Shown piece by piece: positions 13,901 to 25,029 of a stretch of DNA of 64,000 bases. This DNA comes from Cucumis sativus. Lineage: Eukaryota > Streptophyta > Magnoliopsida > Cucurbitales > Cucurbitaceae. Both the position numbers and the translations under genes were made by a program. A model generated the notes under the pieces. The model saw nothing but the letters and a program-made list of their open reading frames with translations, had not been told where the DNA came from and made no database searches. Every line of letters begins with the position of its first letter. The first letter of the stretch is position 1. The DNA is taken from assembly GCF_000004075.3 (NCBI RefSeq), contig NC_026657.2, forward strand, positions 39,356,732 through 39,420,731, in the 5' to 3' direction.

Positions 13901-14336
13901 TCCATTACCCTTTGATCAGTGTAGGCTAGAGCAAGTGCATCGGACTCTTAAAGTATGATGGTGATTACAATGAATCCAATTTTAACCATTAATTACGGCT
14001 ATCACCATACTTCGATGTTATTTTACAATTTTTACTTGAATATTCGAATAGAAAAAGATCTTATTATTATCATGTAAGAATGGTATAAAAGGTGGGTGCA
14101 ATCCAACTAATGGATGAGATACAGACAAAAACATGTACCTCTAAACCATTTTGTATGAAGAGGCCTTAACAATCTCCATAGACAAGTAATCTCCCAAATG
14201 ATGTGAGTAAAAGAAATTCATGAATATTGAATTACGAGAAACTTTGTTATAGCAACAAAGCTCTCCTGAGGGAGAATGAAAAAAAATGATTAGAAGTCTT
14301 TGTTTCTAGAAATGATACCATGCGATATCTTCTTCT
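10935..14336. other. AT-rich spacer between copies A and B
   Basis: No gene seen. The open frames near 13408-13731 have biased composition and no recognisable domain. The stretch 12190-12260 is less AT-rich and holds two G-box/ABRE-like cores, listed separately. Around 12030-12110 there are TATCACTGATAGA-type words like those in the centres of the foldback repeats. The segment 14085-14240 is the 3' flank of copy B and resembles the 3' flank of copy C (shared GGATGAGATACAGACA). Confidence 0.55.
12195..12256. promoter_or_regulatory. Pair of ACGT-core motifs (ACACGTGT and ACGCGTGT)
   Basis: A palindromic ACACGTGT at 12196-12203 and ACGCGTGT at 12246-12253 lie 50 bp apart in a locally less AT-rich patch, about 1.3 kb upstream of copy A. 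Such words bind bZIP and bHLH factors in plants. Function here is inferred from sequence alone. Confidence 0.3.
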
Positions 14337-17300
14337 TCAAGCCATGTCTTGATCATTTGAAACTCCCTTCTCCGGATGCATGTCAGCTGCAACATCACTA
14401 GGAAGATCAACTCCTTTCGGTACTCCGCCTGGAAAATTGGTCGCTGAGGATTCTGACCCAATCATGCTACAAATGATGAACCAAATAGATGAAGTCTAGA
14501 CATATTAGTACTCTAAGAAGCACTGATACGGATACAACACGAAACAGATATGATAACATGTCATTTTTAAAAAATTAACTTGATGTACTTCACCTTCAAA
14601 ATTTATTATTATTGTAATATATGCATCGTTATTGTCTACCTAACAGTACATATCTAACATATTTGTTCTAACGAGTGTTTGGTATGGACATGTCCAATAG
14701 TATTCAATGCAAACACTGAGCAAATTAAAGTGCGTGTGCTTCTTATTTAATACTTGAAAGAAAGAAAGGCCATTTGAGGAATGTGCTTGCTTACCTCCTA
14801 TCAACAAGAACGAAGGAACGTAGCTCACAATTGGCAAAACTGCGTAAAAAAGGTGAATCTCCTTCGATGAGAACAACAAAAAGACCAAATTTCAAGCATT
14901 AAAATCAAAAAAAGTTACCATTTATAGGAATAAGAGAGTAATGCTTACTGTTTGCAAATTTCATCCTTTATAGATGGATGACAATCACTTCCAAATGCAC
15001 TCAATGCATGAAATAAGAATCCGCTGTGGCTAACAATTGCAATCTCCTTCTCCTTACGGGTCCAGAGCCTGGTCCGAGTAGACAACCAAAAGATCATACA
15101 GTGATGAAGAAGCTATAAATGTTGAATTACCCAACCAAAAGATCATACACAATAATCACTTTGTTTCATAGATTATAATGCATGTAATATGATATACAAT
15201 AACCTAAGTGATGAAGTTGTAAAACACCTCACATAAGGTACTTGAATATATATTCTAGTTCATACCACTAAAATAGAAAACGGAAACAGAGAGATGATGA
15301 AAAAAATTGTATTCACTATTCAGTATCATGTTTACTATTGATTTCCATTTTTACATAAAACTGACTGGAAAAGGGAAATATCACAAACATCTGAAAATGT
15401 CCCATTGTGAGCAATACTTGACAGAAGTATAATCTTTATTTTTTCTATGATTGGTGATCTTAGTTTCAAAGTAACATTGGCTCCAATAGGAGAATTTTAA
15501 AAGAGCTAGCTCACAGACATAGAGATAAATGAAACAGACATTTACCATTTAAGAAATTCCATTCCCCTTTCTGCAACTTCAGCGTTGGTTTCTCTGATGT
15601 CTGGCTGCCACAGGATATCTTCATCGTTCTCAATCTAGAAAAAGTAGGGATGCTAGTTTAATAAATTTAAATTCAATTCTACAAATAGAGATGAAAAATA
15701 ATGACAAGAGAAAGAAACATAATCCAGCAATATAGAGAAAGGCAACTTGCCAGTGAAAAATCAATAGCAGGGAAAAAAGACCGGTACTCGTTAATACTTC
15801 GCCTCTTGTCACATGGATGAACACCCTGTAAAATGGACATAATCCTTTGTTATGTATGTATGAAAATTAATGGGAAAACGTCCATAAAAATCAAAAGGCA
15901 TCCATAATCAGCCCAAAACATGAGGTCAACCAAAAGAAAAAGATGCTCCAATCTAAAAGAATAAAATGAGACCTAAAGATGAACTAAAATTTTTTTTTTA
16001 GCATTATTAAAACTGAAAAAAGAACATGTGAAGAAAATTGCAAGAATATTTTATTCAATGGTAGTCAGTAAAACGAAAAATAACTCAAATAAGCAACCTT
16101 TCAAATTCTTAGTCAACTAACATTCCTCTCAAATTAATATAGCAATGTGATAAAATTTATCAACCAAATTCAAAGCAAAAATTTGAGTTCAATTCTTAGT
16201 CAACTAATTCCTCGCTAAAAATTAGATATTTACATGTCAAGAAAAATAATTCGAGAGAATTCTTAAGTTTAATCTTCAGCTCACGTCCTTCACTTTAATT
16301 ATTATCCATATGTGAGAGTTTATAGAGTTTAAGGCATGTATAAAATCCAAGAAGTTTCACTCAATATGAATGCCTAATGTTACTTCACCACTTACATTTG
16401 ACATTTCCATTAGAGAGGAAAAAGCATAGTACTTGTGAACATTTAAAACTCAAGAAGTTTCATTACAGGAAAGAAGTCGCAAACTATCACTCATAATGAA
16501 GACGAAGAAATCTTTTGAGAAGTTAAACTTGGTTTTATAGAATATACCAAATGTTCCCGACAAAGCTCTACTGCCAAAAATGGCGGGCAATTCAAACTTG
16601 AAATTGCAGGGCGGTTGCAATCTCCTGCATTTGCTATCATTAATGGAGGAACATTTATACCATCCGAGTAACCTTCACCACCGAATGTTCCAACTGCGGT
16701 TTCCATAGTCCTACGTGCAACCATAACAGATATTTGATTAGCAGGGTGAAATTCAAGCATTGTGGTGAAGAAAAGAAAGAAAATTTTAGAAAGACACAAG
16801 GAAAATCACCCAGAGGGATAAATAAGCATAAAACTACTATATTATAAGATTTATGCTAATTGACAACTTGCAATTTAAGAGGGAAAAAATATTAAACACA
16901 ATCTGTCAAACTGCACATAAACATTCAAAATTAAGTTCTAAATATTTAAACAAACATATATAGAACATTAAAAGGATTGAGCTTGCCTAATAGCTGAACA
17001 ACGACGGATAAAATCTGAGCAAATTATCTGAGGTTCACAACGAGAATAAGGGAAAAGATCTTTGGACATACTGATATCCGACAACCTCATAAAGAGGTCA
17101 GGCAAATAATAACAAGTCACTGTATCAATCCCAATTTGCATCATTTAGAATTGGCAAAGGCTTGTTATGCTTTGCCTCACACATTTTGGGTATGATTCAA
17201 ATTCACACCATTTACTATGAGTTAGTTCTCATCCAGAAACTGTAATTCTAGACGTCCCAATCATTAGTTAAAATTTTACATGTAGGGAAAATCCGTCCAC

Positions 17301-18151
17301 TCCATCTATATCTAAGCATGTTTCTTAAAAAATAACATCGGTTTCTAAGAAAAGATACCTGAACAATGGGGATGTGATGACTAACTCAATTCTCTTAGAA
17401 AGTCCACATGATTGTACATGTTTCCGCAAATTGTCAACCTGAAAAAAACTCATGATCAATCAGTTCACTGGATTTCAGAAAACCAATTACGACTTCGTTT
17501 TTGTTCAAGATGATAAGCAATGCAACTAGCCATACGTAACATTTTAGAATCTTAATCAATCATGCTAACAGAGTAAAATACGATCAGCTCGCTCACATTC
17601 CAACCTATTATTTCCTACGTAAAGATTCAATTTGAAACCGCAGGTTCACATTCTATAATCGAATAGTACTGGAGACTCAGAAAAAATGTAGTGTAGATAA
17701 ATAAGGGCTTACCTGTTTCCATCCTAATGAAGTAAGTTGAGCATCAAAATAATCAAAAGATAGATATTCGTTCACGTCCTTTTCTCCTGCCACATTATGA
17801 AATCCCTGGGCATGCCTCACCTGTAAATTTAATTTTAACAAGGTTCAAATGCTTGAAAATTACAACTACTAGATTCTATATTCTCTTTTGGGTTCAACAT
17901 CACATTTGGCTATGAGGCTTGACTAACATATTTAATGGTTTCATTTCAAAATAATTAGCAATAAGAGAAATAGTTTATCTGAGTGTGAGTCCCTTTAGTT
18001 TTATCAAACCAACAAAATACGACAATAATAATCATTGAACTTAAATTCACATCGAAAGAAGAATGCAAGAGAGAGAGAAATTGTTACGTACCAAATGAAC
18101 AGTTTTAGTACGGTGCGATGGATACAAACCTAGACCCGCTGAACCGTCCAT
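14337..18151 (-). CDS. Phosphoglycerate-mutase-like histidine phosphatase, tandem copy B, 289 aa
   Basis: Minus-strand exons from the start codon: 18092-18151, 17713-17820, 17359-17438, 16548-16710, 15751-15825, 15546-15634, 14949-15068, 14795-14839, 14337-14466; 870 nt, the same exon lengths and phases as copy A. Catalytic set intact: RHAQG (His23), SPLFR (Arg83), ELCRE (Glu131), VSHSGFLF (His206). The tail is PEKGVSNDQDMA, then stop. The intron after the 75-nt exon has a GC donor (TCACTG/GCAAGT at 15750), shared with copy C but not A. A non-coding leader exon ends at a donor at 18415. The intact catalytic residues and full length suggest a working enzyme; the substrate is unknown. Confidence 0.93.
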
Positions 18152-18414
18152 ATCTGTAGATTAGAATAATTGCAAGTAAACAAACGAAGCTTCTAGACAA
18201 CGAAAAACACTTGTAGATGCCAAAACTATCAAATTAAGCAAATCAAAATCGACCAGAACGACAACTAAATTCAACACAAAAAGTTTCGAACAGTCGCAAC
18301 GATGAATCTCCGAAACAAACAAACACATTTCATTTCACAGTCCAAATAAATCAAAATACAACAGATCAATAACAAACAGGCACGGTCAATGAAAGAGAAT
18401 GTGGATTGATGTAC

Positions 18415-18960
18415 CAGAAGAGGGAGAAAAAGAGCAAAGAACAGAGGAAGAAGAAGATCGCGAAGAGGCTCTCGGAGAAGAAGGAAGCGAAGAGAGTCGT
18501 GTAGGGATAGCAAATTGGTTTGACACGTTACTAAAAAGGGAAAAACGAAATAAACAATGAGGAAATATAATAATATTCACCGCCATGGCAGAGGCAACCG
18601 AAACAGAGTCGTTAAAGGCCGCACGCGGAAAGGAGCGCGTGAATAGATAGAGAATCTAAATTTGGGATTGGAATATGAGAGCTTTGAAAAATGGCGAATG
18701 GACGCCATGGAATTGGCGGCGGCGGCTGCTGATTGCTCCATGCGAAGGGGCGGATATTGAACCATTGGTCGAGCGCCACGAGCCAGTCGTCTTAACCAAA
18801 CTTGCTCACATGTACCATTTTTTTGTCTTCTTCGGTCACCGGAGGATTCGTATGCGAATATTCGAACATGAGAGTCAAAGACTGCGAACCGCTTTTGTGT
18901 TGACACCTGTTTGGAATATTTATAGTTTGGGCTTTGCTAGGCCCAATAATCATGTGGGCT
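18415..18960 (-). promoter_or_regulatory. Leader exon and promoter region of copy B
   Basis: Going upstream on the minus strand: a leader donor at 18415 (CTTCTG/GTACAT), a CT-rich leader, a block at 18591-18640 shared with copy C (contains ACGCGG and GCGCGT), a TATA-like CTATAAATA at about 18917-18925, and GGGCTTTGCTAGGCCCAAT with TGGGCT at 18929-18960. The last words resemble plant site II (TGGGCC/T) elements of housekeeping promoters. The exact start of transcription cannot be fixed. Confidence 0.45.
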
Positions 18961-19057
18961 AATTTACCACGTGTGCATTTTAGCCTCGGAATTGTCCAAA
19001 TATTTTCTTTTCCAAATCATAATTAGGGATACTTGCAAATACAGCTATTAAATTTAA

Positions 19058-19196
19058 AATAATTTAGCATATAGCAATATTTAAGAAAATTGCAAATATA
19101 CCAAAATTTGTCAAATTCCATCGATCATATGAGTTTATCAGCAATAGTTTTGCTATATTTGCAATTTTTTTTAATGTTGTTATATCCTTAATTATT
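19058..19196. repeat. Foldback (MITE-like) repeat, short copy
   Basis: Begins AATAATTTAGCATATAGCAA and ends with the inverted counterpart ATGTTGTTATATCCTTAATT plus ATT. The two ends can pair over about 45 bases. The centre is shorter than in the 195-bp copies, so this looks like an internally deleted member. No transposase is encoded. Confidence 0.6.
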
Positions 19197-19199
19197 ATT

Positions 19200-19640
19200 C
19201 ATCAAATGGTCAATCTATTACAATTATCCATAATAAAAATATGCAATTTTAGAAACATACAAAATATTTTTTAAAAATCGTAAATATAGCAAAATCTACT
19301 TCTATAGCTAATATATTTTCGTCTTACTAGATAAGTCAATATTTACAACATGTTTATACTTCTATCATTGATATACTTTCGACAGATTTTGCTATAGTTT
19401 TGAAAAAAATAATATCTAAAAAAATTACAAGTATAGTTTTGGTACAATTGCTATATTTATTAATCGATAAACTTTGAAAACTAAGTCTAAATTTTGTCAT
19501 ATCTATAAATTTTTTTGCATCATGTTGTATATAGTTTTGAGACAAATTGCTATATTTACAAAGTAACCGCTTATGTTAGTTCCAAAAATTTTGGTACAAT
19601 TGCACCACGAGTTCAAATTTATGTGCTATTTTTCCTAAAA
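19200..19640. repeat. Degenerate relatives of the foldback repeat
   Basis: Several pieces repeat words such as AAATATAGCAAAATCTACTT, TTTTGCTATAGTTTTG and ATCATTGATATACTTTCGAC. They look like decayed or nested members of the same repeat family, but no clean termini can be drawn. Confidence 0.4.
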
Positions 19641-19688
19641 CTGCTATTAAAGTTATGAGTAATAGTAATAAATGACCATTTTAGAAAT

Positions 19689-19884
19689 AATAATTAAGGA
19701 TATAGCAACATTTTTTAAAAATTGCAAATATAGCAAAATTATCACTAATAGACTTGTATCTCATATGATCTATAGACCAATTTTTATAACATGATCTATC
19801 AGTGATAGACTCTATCATTGATAGAATTTGACAAATTTTGCTATATTGTAATTTTTAAAAATATTGTTATATACTTAATTATTT
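19689..19884. repeat. Foldback (MITE-like) repeat, 196 bp
   Basis: The left end, AATAATTAAGGATATAGCAA plus about 30 bases, is the imperfect inverted complement of the right end, which closes in TATACTTAATTATT. The centre carries GATCTATCAGTGATAGACTC and ATCATTGATAGA, short inverted words around TGATAGA. Size and ends match the copy at 34793. Confidence 0.7.
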
Positions 19885-20123
19885 TAAATTTAATTGTTAA
19901 ATTTGCAACTATCCCTAAAGTCATTTCCACTAATTGCTTCAGCCCATTTTGATCAATTATTATATAGCAAAATGGTATCACAAAACCACAAGTCGAAAAA
20001 AAAATTATAGTACTACTGGAGTACCACACTCATTTATTGCTTAATACGTCATCAAAAAATTTATTGATTTAAGCATGATCTATAGAACTCATAATTCTTA
20101 AATATTTCTTTTGTGGCAATTAA

Positions 20124-20289
20124 CCAACGATGGAATTCAGTAAAGTAGTAGAGAATGTGTTCGGGTGGAAAACTTCATGTATATTGAAAGACAAATTATA
20201 CCGAACAAACGATGGAATGCAGTATAGTAGTAGAGAGTGTGCTCGGGTGGAAAACTTCATGTATATTGAAAGACAAATTATACCGAACA
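20124..20289. repeat. Tandem duplication, 82-bp period, two copies
   Basis: A unit starting CGATGGAATTCAGTAAAGTA (20128) recurs from 20210 with few changes; both units end in GACAAATTATACCGAACA. It lies in the 3' flank of copy C. The 75-codon open frame across it is a by-product of the duplication. Confidence 0.75.
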
Positions 20290-20462
20290 TAAAGCGATGT
20301 TCGTACTATTATATCAAGTTAGGTGTAAAAGTTGCTTGCAAAGCAACTGATGGATGAGATACAGACACAAGCATTTACCTCAAAATCCAACTGCAGGAAG
20401 AGGCCTTTAACAATAGCAATGCTCCCAAATGAATTTGGTAAGAAATTCAATGGACGTTTCAG

Positions 20463-23400
20463 TTATGAGAAACATTGTTGGAGTATCAAAGCTCCCAGCG
20501 AGGAAAACACAAATATAATTAGAAGCCTTTGTTTCTCAATATGATGCCATGTAGTATCTTCCTCAAGCCACATCTTCATTTGTAACTCCCTTCTCGGATG
20601 CTTTTCAGCTGCAACATCACTGGGAAGATCGAGCCGGTTAGACACTTGTCTCGAGAAATTGGTCGTCGAGGATTCTGATCCCTTCGTGCTGCAAAAGATG
20701 AACCAGATAGATGTAGTCGAGACACATGGATATCGGAACGAAGGAAAGACATATATTTGTGGAATGTGCTTACCCTTACCTCCAATCAACAAGAACAAAC
20801 GAACGAAGCTCACAGTTGGCGAACCTGCTTGGAAAAAAATGAATCTCCTTCAATGAGAATAATAAAAGAATCAAGAGATTAAATGCCCGTGATGTTGTTG
20901 TTAATCTCCAGTTAACATCAATTATTCTTTTTTGTCATTAAATTTTGTAAAAATATCTAATAGGGACATGAACTTTCAGTTTTGTATAGACATAATCTAG
21001 TCTTAAAAAGATGAATAGTCCAATAAAAAATCAAATTATGATTTTTTCAATTTTGTTTTCAGTAGCAAATGATGGATAGTCAATCCAATGAACTAAAGTT
21101 ACAATTCAGCCTTTTTTCTCCTCCAGGTGCTGAAAACTGAAAACAATTGAAGTTCAGTATCCAAAGACAACAATCTTTTTTATCTACAGTCAAAGTAAAG
21201 CTTACTGTTTGCAGATTTCATCCTCTATAGAACGATGGCAGTCATCTCCAAATACGCTCAATACATGAAATAAGAATCCACAGTGGCTGACAACTGCAAT
21301 CTCCTTCTCCTTCCGGGTCCAGAGCCTGGCCGGAGTAAAAACACCAAAAGATAGCGAAATGAAGAAGCTACTATCAATTATCAATATGCTAAATTACCCA
21401 AAAGATAGAAAGTGAAGAAACAGAATAATCGTTTTTGTCACAGATAATGCATGTAATAACAATACATTCAAGCAGCAAAAACCTACAGGAAGCAGAAACA
21501 AGCGCCACATAAGCTACTTGGGTCACAGCAGTTGTCGACGTTAGAAAATTGTAAAAAGACATTGCAAGTATTTCATGACTTATTCAAGGAAATCGAAAAT
21601 TGAAGATTATTCATTGCTTTCATCTCAAAAAATAGGTGCAGTTGTGCAGATAACATGGTCAAGAGAACTTGACCGCGCGCACAAGAGAACCTGCAATGGT
21701 CATTGCAATCATCATGGCTTCCCCTGGATAGAACAGGAAGTTCGTATAGAATCTTGGAAGGGCGAGGGTGGTCACTCAAACGTGTTGAGAATAATCCCAG
21801 AAAGATTGAACAAAATCAAACAGACATCCAATGGCAGCGAAAAGTAAAACCAAAAGAACCTAGAGAAAAATGAAGTAGACATTTACCATTTAAGAAACAT
21901 CAGTCCCCTATCTGCAACTTCGCCGTTGGTCTCTCCTATGTCTGATGTCCACAGGATATCTTCATCCTGTTCAATCTAGAAAAAGTAAACCATTTTTCTT
22001 TAATAAAAGTAAGTTCAATTCTAAAAATAGAGATAAAAAATAGCCACAAAGAAAGTCTAACATAATTCAGCAACATGGATAAAAAGAGTGCAACTTGCCA
22101 TTGAAAAATCAATTGCAGGGAAAAGAGACCGACACTCGCTAATACTTCGCCTCTTGTCACAAGGATTTACTCCCTGTACAAAGAATATAATGATTTGTCA
22201 TAATTCTTTCATTGTGAAAAGACATCAACCTTTCATTGATAAACGAAAAAATATCGGCCCAACAAACAGAATCAAATTAAAACAAAAAAAAGGAGCATAT
22301 TTTTAAGTAACTAAAAAGTAATTACGAACATATTTTTAAGCTCCCAAAGCCAAAAAACCAAACATGGCAAGAAAATCTATTTTAGTGATAGTCAGTAAAA
22401 CAAAAGGTTCTCAAATACGAAGCACAATTAAAATAACTAGCATCATCTCTTTTTGGTTTACATCCTTGTCCAATTAACGTACACCATGAGAAAATTTATA
22501 GAGCTTAACCATATGAGAACCAGCTACGGGGCAAAGATTAGTTACTCCATATTAAAGAAACGTTTGATTCCACACTAAAATTTGATATTTGCATGAAAAG
22601 GAAAATAATTCCAGAGCCTCCTCTAAGTTCATTCATCAGCTTCCGTCTTTTTCTCTAATTATTGGCAAAATGTAAGATTTATAGAGGTAAAGCGATTTAT
22701 CAACTCCAAGAATTTTCACTCAATATAAATGGAAAATGTTGCTTCCCAACAAAACATTTGATTTTGCATCAGAGAGAAAACACTATGAAATTCGTGAACA
22801 TTTAAAATACAAATCTACGTTTGACTGCAGCAAAAGAAGTCGCGTAACTAGAGAAGATGGAATTGAATTTGTAAAATATACCAAATGTTCCCGACAAAGC
22901 TCAACTGCCAAAAATGGTGGGCAATTCAAACTTGAAATTGCAGGGCAGTTGCTGTCTCCTGCATTCTGAACCATTAGTGGAGGAACATGCATATCATCCG
23001 AGTAAACTTCACCACCAAATGCTCCAACCGCTGTTTGCATAGTCCTACGTGCAACCAGACAGATCTTTGATCAGTAGGAGGGAAAACATGAGATTTTAGC
23101 ATATAATATGAAAATGTCGTCCACAACGTAAAGAGACAGGGCTCAATTATCCAGAGGGAGAAATAAGCATAAAGAAAAAAATTATATATACAAAAGATTC
23201 ATGCTAGTTGACAACTAGGAATTTAAGAAGAATTTTTTAACACATTCTCTCAAAATACGTAAAACACATATTAGCAAGGCTTGTTATGCTTTGCCTCATA
23301 GTCATACATTTTGGAAATTGTTCAACCATATGTCAAGAGTAAAATTTAACAAATAAAAAGTTTTGATAGACAATTCTCATGCGGAACCTCAAACTCCAGA

Positions 23401-23919
23401 ACCATTAGTCCAAAGATTTTACATGTAGGAAAGGTGTATCCACATTCCAGCCCATAACTTCGTTTCTAAGAAGAGATACCTGAACAAGGGAGATGTAACG
23501 ACTAACTCAATTCTCTTAGAAAGTCCACATGATCGTACATGTCTCCGCAGATTGCCAACCTGTTTCAATTCCCAGGAAAAGAAATAAATAAGTGATTCTG
23601 GAAAAATTAGAATAAAAACAAGAAGGGCTTACCTGCTTCCATCCTAAAGAAGTAAGTTGAGCGTCAAAACAATCAAAAGATTGATATTTGTTCGCCTCCT
23701 TGTCCCCTGCCGCATTATAAAGTCCCTGGGCATGCCTCACCTGTAAATTTAATTACAATAAGATTCAAATACAACCAGTAGATTCAAACCAATACAAAAA
23801 TTATAATAATAACCATTCAACTTAAATTTACATCAAGAGAATAATATTTTGTTACACACCAGATGAACAGTTTTAGTACGATGCGATGAATACAAACTTC
23901 GACCCGCGGTAGCGTCCAT
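20463..23919 (-). CDS. Phosphoglycerate-mutase-like protein, tandem copy C, frameshifted tail, 321 aa
   Basis: Minus-strand exons from the start codon: 23860-23919, 23633-23740, 23480-23559, 22882-23044, 22099-22173, 21887-21975, 21206-21325, 20780-20824, 20463-20688. The first eight exons have exactly the lengths of A and B. Catalytic motifs remain: RHAQG (His23), SPLFR, ELCRE, VSHCGFLF. In the last exon the bases matching B's CCGGAGAAGGG read CCGAGAAGGG. The one-base deletion shifts the frame at about residue 278, misses the old stop (TGA near 20571) and runs on through former 3' UTR to a TAA at 20463. The new tail contains the hydrophobic stretch LLIIFVFSSLGALILQQCFS at the C terminus. The GC donor after the 75-nt exon (22098) is as in B. 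It may be working, altered in location, or an early pseudogene. Confidence 0.85.
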
Positions 23920-24274
23920 ATCTGAAGATCAGAATAATTGCAAATAAAAAAAGTGAAAACCAGCCAGCTTTGGACAAAACAACTGTAGAAGATAACAATA
24001 ACGAATAAATATTTCCACGCTACGAGCTAAAGCATAATATTGATCATTCAAGGCCTCGCTCCTTGGAACGAAAAATCATAATCGACCAGAACAACAACAA
24101 TAACGATAATGATAACGATAACGAATTAATACTTTACAATCGCAACGATCCATTTCAATAACTATCAAAAAAAAAAGAATCACGGATAAAAAAAAAAAAA
24201 AAAAGAATAGAACAATGTACATCCGATCAATGAAACCGAATAAAAATGGATGAGAGAAGGTTGGATTGATATAC

Positions 24275-24500
24275 CTGAAAAGCGGGAAAAAGAGAAAACA
24301 ATAGAGAAGGAGGTAGGTAGCGATGATGAGGCTGGAGGAGGAGGCGAAGAGAGCCGTGTTGTAATAGCAAATGGCTTTGAAACGTTTCTAAAAAGGGAGA
24401 AACAGAGCAAATGCTAATGATATATAACGATATACGTCGACGTAGGAGAGGCAACCGAAAGAGAGTCGTGAACGGTCGGACGCGGAAAAGAGCGCGTAGA
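24275..24500 (-). promoter_or_regulatory. Leader exon and promoter region of copy C
   Basis: A leader donor (CTTTTCAG/GTATAT) lies at 24275, matching the leader donor of copy B. Upstream, 24448-24497 is nearly the same as the block at 18591-18640 next to copy B, including paired CGCG words. This shows that the promoter was duplicated with the gene. Confidence 0.45.
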
Positions 24501-24689
24501 ATGAGCCCTTCCAATGGAACCCAAACGAGAAAGGTTCTAAAATTGGCATTGGGGTTTAGGGAAAGTTGGCTTTTATTTTATTACCAAATAGGTACACATT
24601 TATACAACAACCATAACAAATAAGAAATTTTCATACAATAAATAACCAAAGAACATTATTTTAAAGGATAACATAAAACCACGAGTATT

Positions 24690-25025
24690 TCTTCCACCTG
24701 AGTTTGGATTGTAAATGTTAAACTGAAAATATGTAAGGGATTTGATCAATAGAGAGAACATACTGAACATCCAAAGTACCTTTAAGAACATGATATCTAA
24801 TAAAATGAACATCAATTTCAACGTGTTTAGTGTGCGCATGAAAAACTCGGTTCGTGGCTAGAGCACTTGCACTCTATTATCACATATAACAGGTTTTTGT
24901 GAACATCTAATTCAAAAAGTAATTGTCTCAACCATACGACTTTAGAGGCAACAAGAACAAAAGCCCGATAATCAGACTCTGTGTTGCAACGACTGTTTGT
25001 TTCTTGGAGGACCACGAGACCACAT
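24690..25025 (-). pseudogene. Ty1-copia retrotransposon relic, RNase H end of the polyprotein
   Basis: In minus-strand frames interrupted by shifts, conserved copia RNase H signatures can be read: TESDYRAFVLVASKVVWLRQ, then HAHTKHVEIDVHFIRYHVLK followed by GTLDVQYVLSIDQIP. Typical intact elements read TEAEYRA...E..WL and TKHI(E/D)I..H..R. The piece is short, frameshifted and lacks flanking LTRs that I can see, so it is a dead fragment about 300 bases upstream of copy C. Confidence 0.8.
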
Positions 25026-25029
25026 TATT

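Noticed and set aside
18577-18962. Open frames on both strands upstream of copy B
   Set aside because: They cover the promoter block shared with copy C; the translations are not conserved between B and C.
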